Under the pieces are notes generated by a model that searched no databases, was not told where the DNA came from, and saw nothing but the letters and a program-made list of their open reading frames with translations. From an uncultured Actinomycetes bacterium (GTDB lineage: Bacteria; Actinomycetota; Actinomycetes; Nanopelagicales; Nanopelagicaceae), in assembly GCA_903928745.1 (NCBI GenBank), contig CAIYRR010000072.1:1-64000 (forward strand): a stretch of DNA of 64,000 bases, written 5' to 3'. Positions 8,030-16,664 of this stretch are shown here, in pieces. How positions within the stretch are numbered: position 1 is the first letter of the stretch; each line of letters begins with the position of its first letter. The position numbers and the translations under genes are program-made.

Positions 8030-8509
8030 ATGACAACTGAGAATTCATTCACACATCTAGATGACAAAGGCCAAGCCCACATGGTTGATGTCACCGATCG
8101 CGATGTCAGCGTTCGTACCGCCACTGCATCGGGCTCAGTAAAACTTTCCCACGCTGTTGTCGCACTACTGCGCGAGGGCGGAATTCCTAAAGGAGATGTG
8201 TTGGCCACTGCGCGCATCGCTGCGATCATGGGTGCCAAACGCACTCCAGATCTCATTCCTTTGTGTCATCCCATTGCACTTCACGGCGTGGATGTAGAAC
8301 TCGAAATTATTGAGTCCGGAGTTTCTATTCGCGTATCTGTGCGTACCGCAGATCGCACGGGTGTGGAAATGGAAGCGCTCACTGCTGTTTCTGTCGCGGG
8401 GCTAACGGTGATTGACATGGTGAAAGCTTTGGATCCTGGCGCATCAATGTGCGATGTTCGGGTGGAAGCTAAATCAGGTGGTCGAAATGGTGACTGGGTT
8501 CGGGATTGA
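8030..8509 (+). CDS. moaC: Cyclic pyranopterin monophosphate synthase MoaC
   Basis: The 159-residue protein has MVDVTDRDVSVRTATASG near the start and the LIPLCHPIAL and KALDPGASM elements that define MoaC. It converts the 3',8-cyclo-GTP product of MoaA into cyclic pyranopterin monophosphate. The reading frame stays open further upstream into moeA, but the ATG at 8030, preceded by a CAGGA Shine-Dalgarno, gives the family's normal length. Its stop overlaps the next gene by four bases. Confidence 0.94.
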   Translation: MTTENSFTHLDDKGQAHMVDVTDRDVSVRTATASGSVKLSHAVVALLREGGIPKGDVLATARIAAIMGAKRTPDLIPLCHPIALHGVDVELEIIESGVSIRVSVRTADRTGVEMEALTAVSVAGLTVIDMVKALDPGASMCDVRVEAKSGGRNGDWVRD

Positions 8510-8988
8510 CCAGTTATAGCGCGCAGGTAATCACCGCGAGCAATCGCGCATCACAAGGTGTCTATGAAGATCTCAGCGGAAATATTCTTGCCGAAGGTTT
8601 GCGCGCATTGGGATATGAGGTTGCCTCCGTTGTCGTTGTGCCTGATGAGGGTGCACTTATTGCGCTAGAAATCTCGAGAGCACTTGCATCTTCGATCGAT
8701 CTGATTGTGACAACGGGTGGCACAGGTGTGTCTCCAACAGATGTCACTCCTGAAGCCACAGCCCCATTCATCGAAAAACTTATCCCTGGATTTGGCGAAG
8801 CGCTACGTGCACAATCGCGCGATCGAGTACCAACTTCAGATCTCACACGCGGTTTGGCTGGCACGCATGGAACATCCCTGATTATTAATCTCCCAGGATC
8901 TCCTGGTGGAGTAAGAGATGGCCTTGTCATCATTGAACGCCTTGCAGGTCATATCTTGGAGCAAACGCGTGGAGTGGATCATTCGTGA
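8506..8988 (+). CDS. mog: Molybdopterin adenylyltransferase (MogA/MoaB family)
   Basis: The 160-residue MoCF-domain protein has the motif TTGGTGVSPTDVTPE, the family's molybdopterin-binding loop, and a PGSPGG turn. It activates molybdopterin by adenylation before metal insertion by MoeA. The start is a TTG that overlaps the moaC stop, and the stop overlaps moaE. MogA and MoaB are hard to separate on sequence alone, so the exact symbol is uncertain. Confidence 0.88.
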   Translation: MTSYSAQVITASNRASQGVYEDLSGNILAEGLRALGYEVASVVVVPDEGALIALEISRALASSIDLIVTTGGTGVSPTDVTPEATAPFIEKLIPGFGEALRAQSRDRVPTSDLTRGLAGTHGTSLIINLPGSPGGVRDGLVIIERLAGHILEQTRGVDHS

Positions 8989-9398
8989 TTAGCGCGCTTG
9001 TCACGCAAGAGCGCATTGAAGTATCTACCTTCTCTGATGCGGTGAAGTCTGATGTTTATGGCGCAGTTGTCACATTCGCAGGAGAAGTTCGCGATAACGA
9101 CCAGGGCAAGAGAGTTACGTCTTTGACCTATGAAATTCATCCATCGGCACAAGAGGTTTTACTAGAAATCGTCACTGAGGTCGCGGCTAAACATGATTTA
9201 GGAAATGTTGCAGTGGCTCACCGATATGGTGCAATCGAAATAGGGGAGAGCGCATTTGTAGTTGCTGTTTCCTCGGTTCATCGAGGACCTGCATTCGCTG
9301 CTTGCTCTGAGCTTGTTGATGAGGTCAAAGCACGATTGCCCATTTGGAAATATCAAGTCTTTGCCGATGGCACTGATGAATGGGTTAACTGCGCATGA
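8985..9398 (+). CDS. moaE: Molybdopterin synthase catalytic subunit
   Basis: The 137-residue protein has the MoaE core: VTFAGEVRDND, a YEIHP segment, VAHRYGAIEIGE, and the C-terminal PIWKYQ with its conserved lysine. It forms a heterotetramer with MoaD and converts cyclic pyranopterin monophosphate to molybdopterin by adding two sulfurs. It starts with GTG overlapping mog by four bases and its stop overlaps moaA by four. Its partner moaD is not in this operon but lies convergent just beyond moaA. Confidence 0.92.
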   Translation: MISALVTQERIEVSTFSDAVKSDVYGAVVTFAGEVRDNDQGKRVTSLTYEIHPSAQEVLLEIVTEVAAKHDLGNVAVAHRYGAIEIGESAFVVAVSSVHRGPAFAACSELVDEVKARLPIWKYQVFADGTDEWVNCA

Positions 9399-10396
9399 GC
9401 GCTTTAATAGATTCCTATGGGCGCAGACACAAAGACTTACGCGTTTCGCTCACTGATAGATGTTCTCTTCGTTGCACTTATTGCATGCCCCATGATTTTT
9501 CCGATTGGTTAAAGTCCGATCACCTTCTCGATACCGATGAACTAATGAGCGTTATTAGCGCAGCAGTGTCGGTTGGTATTGAGGAGATTCGCTTAACGGG
9601 AGGAGAACCGCTCTTACGTGCCGACATCGTCGACATCGTTTCTCGGATTGCGGGTCTGACCAACGCCCCCAAACTTTCGTTGACTACCAACGGATTAAAG
9701 CTCAAGGAACTGGCTAAATCATTGGCTGATGCTGGCCTTGAGCGAATCAATGTGAGCCTAGATACTTTGCGAAGAGATCGTTTTGTAGCCCTAACCCATC
9801 GCGACAGAATTGATGATGTGTTCGCAGGTCTTGAGGCCGCACTTCAGGCTGGACTGGCGCCAATCAAAATCAATTCGGTCCTACTTCGTGGCATCAATGA
9901 TGATGAAGCCCCAGCACTGTTGAAATGGGCGATGAGCGAAGGGTTTTCTCTGCGCTTCATTGAACAAATGCCATTGGATGCGGGTGGAATTTGGGATCGC
10001 ACCACAATGGTTACCGCGCAGGAAATGCTTGCATCATTGTCAGATCATTTTGAGTTGTCTCCAGTACCAGATCGTGGCTCTTCACCAGCAGAGGAATTTT
10101 ATATTGACGGCACGATAGAAACAGTTGGCATCATTGCCAGCGTTACCCAACCTTTTTGTGGTGCGTGTGATCGTTTACGTTTAACTTCTGATGGCCAATT
10201 GCGTTCGTGTCTATTTTCCTTAGAAGAGATGGACTTGCGAAAAGTGTTACGCAATCCCGATCTTTCTAACCAAGAGATTGCAGAAGAGATTGCCGACCGA
10301 TTCTATAAAACAGTTGCTGGCAAGTTACCTGGTCATGGAATTAACGATCCAAGTTTCATTCAACCACGTCGTCCGATGTCAGCGATCGGCGGATAA
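9395..10396 (+). CDS. moaA: GTP 3',8-cyclase MoaA (radical SAM)
   Basis: The 333-residue enzyme has the radical SAM cluster motif CSLRCTYC (Cys 23, 27, 30), the LTGGEPLLR SAM-binding segment, a C-terminal second cluster motif CGACDRLRLTSDG with a further Cys, and the terminal Gly-Gly needed for activity. It starts molybdenum cofactor synthesis by cyclising GTP. It is the last gene of the operon that starts at modA, overlapping moaE by four bases. Its stop is two bases from the stop of convergent moaD. Confidence 0.95.
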   Translation: MSALIDSYGRRHKDLRVSLTDRCSLRCTYCMPHDFSDWLKSDHLLDTDELMSVISAAVSVGIEEIRLTGGEPLLRADIVDIVSRIAGLTNAPKLSLTTNGLKLKELAKSLADAGLERINVSLDTLRRDRFVALTHRDRIDDVFAGLEAALQAGLAPIKINSVLLRGINDDEAPALLKWAMSEGFSLRFIEQMPLDAGGIWDRTTMVTAQEMLASLSDHFELSPVPDRGSSPAEEFYIDGTIETVGIIASVTQPFCGACDRLRLTSDGQLRSCLFSLEEMDLRKVLRNPDLSNQEIAEEIADRFYKTVAGKLPGHGINDPSFIQPRRPMSAIGG

Positions 10397-10398
10397 AG

Positions 10399-10641
10399 TT
10401 AGCCTCCAGCGAATTTAGGAAGTACATCAATCTGACTTCCGGCTTTGATCAGCAATTCACGATCATGATTGGCTACACCATTCACCAAGAACGAACATTG
10501 CGGAATAATGCGTTCGAGTTCTGGATAAGTAGTAATACATTTGTTGAGAATGTCCTGCAGAGTTGCCGAGGCAAGGTTGAGGCTCTCAGTTTTAGCAGCA
10601 GCCCTTGCAGCAGCGAAGAAGCGAACTTCAACAGTTTCCAT
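10399..10641 (-). CDS. moaD: Molybdopterin synthase sulfur carrier subunit
   Basis: This 80-residue ubiquitin-like protein ends in Phe-Ala-Gly-Gly. The terminal glycine is adenylated and thiocarboxylated by MoeZ, and the protein supplies sulfur to MoaE. The VEVRFFAAARAAAK start and the SFLVNG turn fit MoaD. It is on the opposite strand, convergent with the moa operon, and follows the dioxygenase gene by 17 bases on the minus strand, so it may be expressed separately from its partner moaE. A related ThiS-like role is less likely in this context. Confidence 0.88.
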   Translation of the reverse strand: METVEVRFFAAARAAAKTESLNLASATLQDILNKCITTYPELERIIPQCSFLVNGVANHDRELLIKAGSQIDVLPKFAGG

Positions 10642-10658
10642 AAGGCAATTATGACCGA

Positions 10659-11435
10659 CTAAGCAACCAAAATCGATCGCTTAGAGAGCCCCATGAAGTA
10701 ACCATCGATGAGAGTTTTCGAAGGTGCATCTACTTGGGCTCCTGTACCTAGGGCAACAAATAGTGGTGTGAAATGCTCGACTGTTGGATGTGCATAGGGC
10801 ATACCAGGAGCTAATTCTTTAAATTTGGAGAGAGTATCAACATCACCGTTGGCTAAAGCTTCCGCCGCCCAAGTATCAAATTCAGATGACCAACCGGGTG
10901 CTTGTGCATTTGGGCTCCATTCGCGCAAATAGCGAAGACCATGTGTCATAAATCCAGAACCAATGATGAGGACACCTTGATGACGAAGCGGTGCAAGACG
11001 CTTGCCTAGCTCCATCAACTTAATGGGATCATGAGTCGGCATCGACAATTGCAAAACAGGAATATCGGCATCGGGATACATCACACGAAGTGGAACCCAT
11101 GCGCCATGATCCAATCCGCGATTGCTCTGATGTACGGGCTCAGTAGTGGGCATCAAAGATGCGACCAATGTGGCAAGTGCTGAAGCGTCGGGGGAGTTGT
11201 ATTCCATCTCGTAGAACTTTTGATCAAAGCCACCGAAGTCATAAATCAATGGTGTATTGGCACCAGTAGCGCTCAAAGTGATCGGCTCTGATTCCCAATG
11301 TGCAGAGACAATCAGAATCGCTTTTGGTCGGGGTAAATCCGCAGCAATTGAGCGCAGTTGGCTCGTCCATAGGGCGTCATCGAGCAACATAGGGGCGCCA
11401 TGGCCAATGTATAGAGAGGGCATCAATAAACTCAT
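10659..11435 (-). CDS. DODA-type extradiol aromatic ring-opening dioxygenase family protein
   Basis: About 258 residues. The opening SLYIGHGAPM and the internal HGAWVPLRVMYP and GSGFMTHGLR stretches match the YgiD / 4,5-DOPA dioxygenase family, with histidines expected to bind a divalent metal. The in vivo substrate is unknown; homologues act on catecholic compounds. I place the start at the ATG at 11435; a GTG two codons upstream and an ATG four codons downstream are alternatives. moaD follows after 17 bases. Confidence 0.85.
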   Translation of the reverse strand: MSLLMPSLYIGHGAPMLLDDALWTSQLRSIAADLPRPKAILIVSAHWESEPITLSATGANTPLIYDFGGFDQKFYEMEYNSPDASALATLVASLMPTTEPVHQSNRGLDHGAWVPLRVMYPDADIPVLQLSMPTHDPIKLMELGKRLAPLRHQGVLIIGSGFMTHGLRYLREWSPNAQAPGWSSEFDTWAAEALANGDVDTLSKFKELAPGMPYAHPTVEHFTPLFVALGTGAQVDAPSKTLIDGYFMGLSKRSILVA

Positions 11436-11502
11436 ATGCACATCTTATGGCAATATAGTTGAAAGTTCAACTACCTTTAGCCTCGATGACACCAGCGACC
11501 TA

Positions 11503-11508
11503 TAAGGT
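11503..11508 (+). promoter_or_regulatory. -10 box of a probable leaderless promoter for the DinG-like helicase
   Basis: TAAGGT (within TATAAGGT) ends seven bases before the ATG at 11516. There is no Shine-Dalgarno at usual spacing. Confidence 0.45.
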
Positions 11509-11515
11509 TGCCTGC

Positions 11516-13513
11516 ATGAGCGATATCTCCCAGCAGGTGCGAAAAGCGCTCGATGCTGCAGTAGAGGCTATTGGTGGCTCACCGCGCGAGGGTCAGATTG
11601 AGATGGCTGAGGCGGTAGCTAACGCACTCTCTGACCGCCACCATTTGATGGTTCAAGCCGGTACTGGCACAGGTAAATCGTTGGCTTACCTTGTTCCAGC
11701 GCTCGTGCATGGCAAGAAAGTTCTTGTTGCAACAGCCACCTTGGCACTTCAACGCCAGCTCGTAGAACGAGATCTTCCGCGAATCGTTCCTGCGCTCGAA
11801 AAAGTTTTAAATCGTGAAATCACCTATGGGGTCTATAAGGGCGTGGGTAACTACATCTGTTTGCAGAAGATGAATAGTGAAACCTCTGATCCCGACGGAG
11901 ATGTGTTGCTGGAAGTTTCCAGTTTGGGACAAGATGCCAAACGTCTACAAGCCTGGGCAAAAACTCCTGGCATAAGTGGCGATCGAGATGACGCCCCTGA
12001 TGTCGACCGCAGAGTCTGGATGGCCAATTCCTTATCGGGACGCGAATGCGTGGGCGCTGATGTCTGCGCATATGGGACGCAATGTTTTGCAGCGGCAGCA
12101 AAAGCTAAGGCGGCGCTCGCAGATGTTGTCGTCACCAATCACACTTTGCTTGCAATTGAAATCGTTGAGTCGCATCCCATCTTGCCCGAACGCGATGCAG
12201 TAATTTTGGATGAAGCCCACGAATTCATGGATCGAACGACACAAGCAGTGACTGAGGAACTCACTGGTCCACGTGTTTCTCGGGCAGCAGCGATGGCGCG
12301 AAAACATTTACCAGGCAAACTCTCTGATGCTTTTACAAAGGCCGCCGATGCATTCGATGATGCCATGGATGAACACGGTCAAAGCGTTCGTTTTGATACT
12401 TCGCTACAAGGCCGCTTGAGCGATATTCCATCCGGGCTAGAAGCGCCGATTCGCAAAGTTCGAGAGAGCGCTCAAGCAATTGTTAACTCAATCTCTGCCG
12501 ATGAAGAAATAGTTGATTCCGATGCAATTGCCGAACGAGCACGTGTAAAAGGCGCCGTCAACGAAGTTTCCACAACCGCAGGAAAATTGCTCAAACTCGG
12601 CAAGGGACAAGTACTTTGGTATGAGCCAACTTTTTCCACATTGCACTTGGCGCCACTGAGTGTCTCTGCAGTGCTTCGCGCCAATTTATTAACGAAGACT
12701 CCCGTTATTGCCACTTCTGCAACACTGACAGTCGGTAAAGGCTTTGACGCCATGGCACGCAACATCGGGTTTGTCGTTGGTGATGAAGCCGATGCTGAAG
12801 TTGAAGCCGGTGATATCGATCCGGCTAATGTTCAAATGCTCGATGTCGGATCTCCTTTTGATTTCGCAAACCAAGGAATGCTGTATTTGCCTAAACACCT
12901 TCCTGAACCAGGTCGCGATGGTCCTAGCGTTGAGGCTCTCACCGAACTCGGCGAACTCATTGACGCAGCTGGTGGTCGTACTTTGGCGCTCTTTTCATCG
13001 TGGCGTGGAGTTGAAGCAGCAGATGCCCATTTGCGCAAAGTGCTCGCAGAATTACCCATCAAGATTATTACTCAAAAACGTGGCGATGCAGTCGGACCAC
13101 TAGTGGAGAGATTTGCCAAAGATGAAACATCTATTTTGCTCGGCACATTGAGCTTGTGGCAAGGCGTAGATGTACCCGGACCTGCATGCATTTTGGTTGC
13201 TATTGATCGCATTCCATTTCCGCGGCCCGATGATCCCGTGATGTCTGCCAGGGCTGCCGAAGTCGATGCAGGGGGCGGGAGTGGATTCATGCAGGTCTCC
13301 ATGCCGCGTGCAGCGCTTATGTTGGCCCAAGGTACGGGACGACTTATCCGATCCATTGATGATCGAGGCGTCGTCGCCATCTTGGATTCGCGCATTGTTA
13401 CGAAGCGATACGGGTCGGTCTTGTTAAATTCGATGCCACCACTATGGCGCACCTCTGATGAGAAAATTGTAAAAGAGTCACTACGCCGCCTCGATGAATC
13501 CATGACAAAATAG
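11516..13513 (+). CDS. dinG: DinG/XPD-like ATP-dependent DNA helicase
   Basis: The 665-residue superfamily 2 helicase has Walker A GTGTGKSLAY near the N-terminus, the DEAH box ILDEAHEF, and a C-terminal helicase domain with LSLWQGVDVPG and an AQGTGRLIRS motif VI. Between Walker A and DEAH are four cysteines (CLQKM, GRECVGADVC, TQC) placed as in the iron-sulfur domain of XPD/DinG helicases. It would unwind DNA at R-loops or damaged forks. The frame is open 19 codons further upstream, but the ATG at 11516 sits correctly behind a -10 box. The TetR gene follows four bases later. Confidence 0.88.
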   Translation: MSDISQQVRKALDAAVEAIGGSPREGQIEMAEAVANALSDRHHLMVQAGTGTGKSLAYLVPALVHGKKVLVATATLALQRQLVERDLPRIVPALEKVLNREITYGVYKGVGNYICLQKMNSETSDPDGDVLLEVSSLGQDAKRLQAWAKTPGISGDRDDAPDVDRRVWMANSLSGRECVGADVCAYGTQCFAAAAKAKAALADVVVTNHTLLAIEIVESHPILPERDAVILDEAHEFMDRTTQAVTEELTGPRVSRAAAMARKHLPGKLSDAFTKAADAFDDAMDEHGQSVRFDTSLQGRLSDIPSGLEAPIRKVRESAQAIVNSISADEEIVDSDAIAERARVKGAVNEVSTTAGKLLKLGKGQVLWYEPTFSTLHLAPLSVSAVLRANLLTKTPVIATSATLTVGKGFDAMARNIGFVVGDEADAEVEAGDIDPANVQMLDVGSPFDFANQGMLYLPKHLPEPGRDGPSVEALTELGELIDAAGGRTLALFSSWRGVEAADAHLRKVLAELPIKIITQKRGDAVGPLVERFAKDETSILLGTLSLWQGVDVPGPACILVAIDRIPFPRPDDPVMSARAAEVDAGGGSGFMQVSMPRAALMLAQGTGRLIRSIDDRGVVAILDSRIVTKRYGSVLLNSMPPLWRTSDEKIVKESLRRLDESMTK

Positions 13514-13517
13514 ACCC

Positions 13518-14102
13518 ATGCCTCGAATTAACACTGCAACTCTTTCCGAGCATCGTGATTGGCGACGCCAGCAACTTATTTCAGCGGCGTCGGCGATTGC
13601 GTTGCAGGAGGGGGGAAATGCTGTAACTGTCGCAGCGGTTGCAGAGAAGGCAGGACTTTCCCGTACCTCCGTGTACGAATACTTTGCGAGTAGCGCTGAA
13701 CTTGTGGCAGACCTCGTGATTGAAGAGCTGACTGTTTTTGCACATTCACTTGAGGATGCGGTGGCACTTACATCAAATCCCTACGATGCAATTGATTCAT
13801 GGATAAGTGCTGCGCTTCGATATATCGGCGATGGTCGCCACCTCTTGGCTAAAGCGCTGAGCTCTACTTCTATGCCCAAGGATCGAGCGGGAGACATTGG
13901 AGCGGCACACCGCGCGCTACTTGCACCGATGTATCAGGCCTTAAAAGAACTCGGAATTGCTGATATTGCCCAAGCGCTTACATTAATTCAAGGCGTAACA
14001 GATGCTTCCACTAAGAGAATAGAAAGCGGAAGCGATGCAGAGTTAGAGAGCATCACTGCCACCCACTTCTGCATCGCTGGAATCCGCGCTTTAGTTCCTT
14101 AA
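13518..14102 (+). CDS. TetR-family transcriptional regulator
   Basis: The 194-residue protein has an N-terminal helix-turn-helix at about residues 30-60 (VAEKAGLSRTSVYEYFASSA), typical of TetR repressors, and a helical ligand-binding C-terminal part. The ligand and targets are unknown. It begins four bases after the helicase stop, so it is probably cotranscribed, and its stop overlaps the convergent secreted-protein gene by four bases. It could regulate itself or the adjacent heme locus; nothing in the sequence decides this. Confidence 0.85.
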   Translation: MPRINTATLSEHRDWRRQQLISAASAIALQEGGNAVTVAAVAEKAGLSRTSVYEYFASSAELVADLVIEELTVFAHSLEDAVALTSNPYDAIDSWISAALRYIGDGRHLLAKALSSTSMPKDRAGDIGAAHRALLAPMYQALKELGIADIAQALTLIQGVTDASTKRIESGSDAELESITATHFCIAGIRALVP

Positions 14103-15073
14103 ACTATTTTTAGAGTTACCTTTGAAGCAAGAGCCCCCCAAAGTGCGGGTTGGGCAGGAGCCGTTAATGAAATTAAACAGGACCCGATTTTCTTGCCCAC
14201 AACTATGGTCTTTGTTACTGAACAAATATCAGGAGTGGTTGTCGTATAGGTAACGACATTTCCGAAGTTGCTCTTGGCGGGCATGAAGTAACGTGCACCA
14301 ACTTTGGCAGAACCCGCAATGGTCCGGATACTTTGAACTCCTGTGGTTAATGCAAATGGGTAGTGAGAGGTCACTGCCTGATAGCTCAAACTTCCAGGGG
14401 AACTCAATGCGAAATCGCAATAACCAGTGGCTTTGAGAGCAGTAATGACGCTCTTTGTTACGGTGCAATCAGGCGTCGATGACTTAATGGAAACAAGGGC
14501 ACCAGAAGCACTGGTTGCGCTGATGGCAAGTGTTGCGTGGTAGCCAAGTGTTCCGGGGATAGATCCGCTGATAACAGCATTATTGATCTTTGCCGTGATG
14601 ACATCGGTTGGTTTAACGACTGTGACAGAGGCGCCAGCAAAGCTGATATTAATCGCCTGGTCTTCCGTACGATCAGTTGGTTTTGTGTGGTCATAGGTAA
14701 GAAAGATTTCGCACTGATCAACGCCACAGGTCTTGCCTTGGACTGTTCCTGTTACTGCTAGAGCGACGTCACCGATGGGTGATGCTGAAGCACCAGCTGC
14801 GTATGAGACCCACATCTGATGCGCGGTATCGCATGAAGCGGTGAGAGAACCAGCAGATGCACTTCGCAAACATTCGAGAATGTAGAGACCACCCGTTGAT
14901 GGGAAATTACTCAGGGCAATATGAACTGTGTCTCCTGCAGGATTGAGATTTGTTGTCGGACCACCTTGGAATTTTGTCAATGCAATTGCGCTGGTGGGTG
15001 TGAGTAGTAAGGCCGCCATGGACAGCGCAAGTACTGGCTTGATGATGCGACGGAGGTTTACTGCTGATTTCAT
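14099..15073 (-). CDS. Secreted protein of the heme-uptake locus, with neocarzinostatin-like N-terminal domain
   Basis: The 324-residue protein has a signal peptide (MKSAVNLRRIIK, hydrophobic core, SAIA cleavage region). The first domain (about 40-155) contains a GGLYILEC strand and a terminal pattern DRTEDQAINISF, matching the neighbouring secreted gene. The rest (about 160-324) has two repeats of an Ig-like element with Cys-containing TPDC/TPDIC and SC/YC motifs, as often seen in actinobacterial surface proteins. I infer an exported or wall-associated protein that helps heme capture, because it lies next to hmuTUV. A GGGAG Shine-Dalgarno precedes its ATG, and it follows the other secreted gene by ten bases. 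No membrane or sortase anchor is visible. Confidence 0.7.
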   Translation of the reverse strand: MKSAVNLRRIIKPVLALSMAALLLTPTSAIALTKFQGGPTTNLNPAGDTVHIALSNFPSTGGLYILECLRSASAGSLTASCDTAHQMWVSYAAGASASPIGDVALAVTGTVQGKTCGVDQCEIFLTYDHTKPTDRTEDQAINISFAGASVTVVKPTDVITAKINNAVISGSIPGTLGYHATLAISATSASGALVSIKSSTPDCTVTKSVITALKATGYCDFALSSPGSLSYQAVTSHYPFALTTGVQSIRTIAGSAKVGARYFMPAKSNFGNVVTYTTTTPDICSVTKTIVVGKKIGSCLISLTAPAQPALWGALASKVTLKIV

Positions 15074-15083
15074 GTACTACTCC

Positions 15084-15626
15084 CTATTTCTTTGGTGTTG
15101 TAAAAGTGATGGGTAGGAAAATGTCATAAGAGCGATCGCCTTCTCGCAGATGGTCGGCGCGAACGGTAAGAGCACAGGCGACTTTTTTGCAATCAGCTAG
15201 AACTTTTCCATCAGGAGTTTTGATCACTGAAGATAAGTGCATGCGTTTGGTGAATCGTCCACCTGCAAGAAATGGCGCCGCGAGTCCTTCACCGTATGGC
15301 GGTGGATTTGATGAAATCCAATAGGAAGCATCGCCAGCGCCGCTCATATTTACCCCGCCCCCACATGGAGTCGGAATTGCACCAGTAGGTGGAACCACGC
15401 AGAAAGCTAGGTAGATCCCAACTGTTTCATCGAAATTACTGCCACGCACAGTGATACCAGAACCCGATGCAATTTTGACGCTTGAAGAAGTTAAGAGTTC
15501 TCCGTGAGTGCCTTTTGCAGAAAGAACCGATGTTGCTGCGTAAGCAGACAGGCTAGATAGGGAAGTGATCGCCGCCGCAAAGAGTGCAACTCCTATAACT
15601 CCTATAAAGCGGCGGGACTTATTCAT
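15084..15626 (-). CDS. Secreted protein of the heme-uptake locus (HtaA-associated-type domain)
   Basis: The 180-residue protein has a signal peptide (MNKSRRFIG, then a hydrophobic core, SAYA cleavage site). The mature part contains ITVRGSNFDETVGIYLAFC, a WIS segment, and ends DHLREGDRSYDIFLPITF. From memory, similar C-terminal DRSxDxxxP(I/V)xF ends occur in HtaA-type heme-associated surface proteins of Actinobacteria. The paralogous end is present in the downstream secreted gene. It starts behind a -10 box on the minus strand, divergent from hmuT. A role in heme binding or relay at the surface is inference from context. Confidence 0.7.
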   Translation of the reverse strand: MNKSRRFIGVIGVALFAAAITSLSSLSAYAATSVLSAKGTHGELLTSSSVKIASGSGITVRGSNFDETVGIYLAFCVVPPTGAIPTPCGGGVNMSGAGDASYWISSNPPPYGEGLAAPFLAGGRFTKRMHLSSVIKTPDGKVLADCKKVACALTVRADHLREGDRSYDIFLPITFTTPKK

Positions 15627-15632
15627 GCCGAA

Positions 15633-15638
15633 ACCTTA
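15633..15638 (-). promoter_or_regulatory. -10 box of a probable leaderless promoter for the secreted heme-locus genes
   Basis: On the minus strand TAAGGT ends six bases before the ATG whose first base is 15626. This would drive both secreted genes. Confidence 0.5.
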
Positions 15639-15661
15639 AACCCATGACCTGAGAAAGTTAG

Positions 15662-15686
15662 CCGACAGGTTTACTCATCTTGTCGG
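15662..15686. promoter_or_regulatory. Inverted repeat between the secreted gene and hmuT
   Basis: CCGACA (15662-15667) and TGTCGG (15681-15686) form a 6-bp dyad with a 13-bp spacer, in the 84-bp divergent intergenic region of the heme locus. It could be an operator controlling both directions. It does not match the DtxR/IdeR iron box, so no regulator is named. Confidence 0.35.
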
Positions 15687-15710
15687 TGAATTATTTGGCA
15701 CACTACGGCG

Positions 15711-16664
15711 ATGAATATCCGTGCGGGGAAAACATTGCGTATCGCGATTTTTCTACCTATTTCTCTGATGATACTCACAGGTTGCTCATCCTCGTCGGTT
15801 TCAAAGAATTCCGTTTCTGACAAATTGGTGACTATTTCTGCGAAAGATATTTCGGGTATATCAATAGAGACTTCAGAGGTCCCCTCGAAAAAGCGCGTTG
15901 TTGCTCTGGCAAATGGAAGCGCTGAGATTATTTATGCAATGGGACTTTCATCAATTCTCGTAGGGCGCGATGTCGCAAGCACGATGCCAGGAATTGCAAG
16001 TGTTCCCATTGTGACATCTGGCCATCAAGTCATTCCCGAGAAGATCATTTCTCTTAATCCGGATGCTGTCTTGATTGATGCATCAACGGGTCCGAGTAGC
16101 GCTTTAAGCGTTCTTACCTCTAGCGCGCAAGAGGTGGTCCTTATTCCTGAGGCGTGGTCGCTTTCAGATATTGAGAAGAAAGTAACCGCTGTCGGAGTTG
16201 GCATCGGGGCACCAAAGAGTGCGACAGCTTTGAATCTTGCCTTAAGCAAAGTGGTAATCGATTCTAAAATCCTCCGCAAGCCCGCTATAAAAGTGGCATT
16301 TCTCTACGTGCGCGGAACCAGTTCGATATTTCTTTTAGGTGGACCAGGCTCTGGTGCCGATTCACTCATTAGCGCAATCGGCGCAGTTGATGTCGGTGCG
16401 CAGACTTTGCCCCATCCATTTAATGCACTCACGAGTGAAGCGTTAGTGAAGGCAAATCCGGATGTATTGCTTGTAATGTCCAAAGGAATGGAATCCGTTG
16501 GGGGCATTGAAGGTTTATTAGCTCTACCTGGAGTTGCTCAGACTTCGGCGGGGATAAACAGACGTGTTATCGCAGTAGATGACTCTTTGCTACTTTCCTT
16601 TGGACCCAGAACACCTGGTTTAGTTGGAGAACTTTCGCGCGCACTTACGAAAGTGATGGCGTGA
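15711..16664 (+). CDS. hmuT: Hemin ABC transporter substrate-binding lipoprotein
   Basis: The 317-residue protein has a lipoprotein signal peptide with lipobox LTGC (Cys 25). It is a class III binding protein with the segments FLYVRGTSSIFLLGG, GSGADSLISAIGA, KGMESVGG and LSFGPRTPG, which are typical of hemin-binding HmuT. It would bind heme at the outer face of the membrane and deliver it to HmuU. It overlaps hmuU by four bases and is divergent from two secreted proteins probably involved in the same uptake. Iron control is expected from the family, but no iron box is recognised. Confidence 0.9.
   Translation: MNIRAGKTLRIAIFLPISLMILTGCSSSSVSKNSVSDKLVTISAKDISGISIETSEVPSKKRVVALANGSAEIIYAMGLSSILVGRDVASTMPGIASVPIVTSGHQVIPEKIISLNPDAVLIDASTGPSSALSVLTSSAQEVVLIPEAWSLSDIEKKVTAVGVGIGAPKSATALNLALSKVVIDSKILRKPAIKVAFLYVRGTSSIFLLGGPGSGADSLISAIGAVDVGAQTLPHPFNALTSEALVKANPDVLLVMSKGMESVGGIEGLLALPGVAQTSAGINRRVIAVDDSLLLSFGPRTPGLVGELSRALTKVMA

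Noticed and set aside
13072-13503. 143-codon open frame antisense to the DinG-like helicase
   Set aside because: Composition and overlap mark it as a shadow; no motif.
15640-15700. DtxR/IdeR iron box in the heme-locus promoter
   Set aside because: No arrangement of the region gives the TTAGGTTAG-type dyad; only a different 6-bp inverted repeat is seen.
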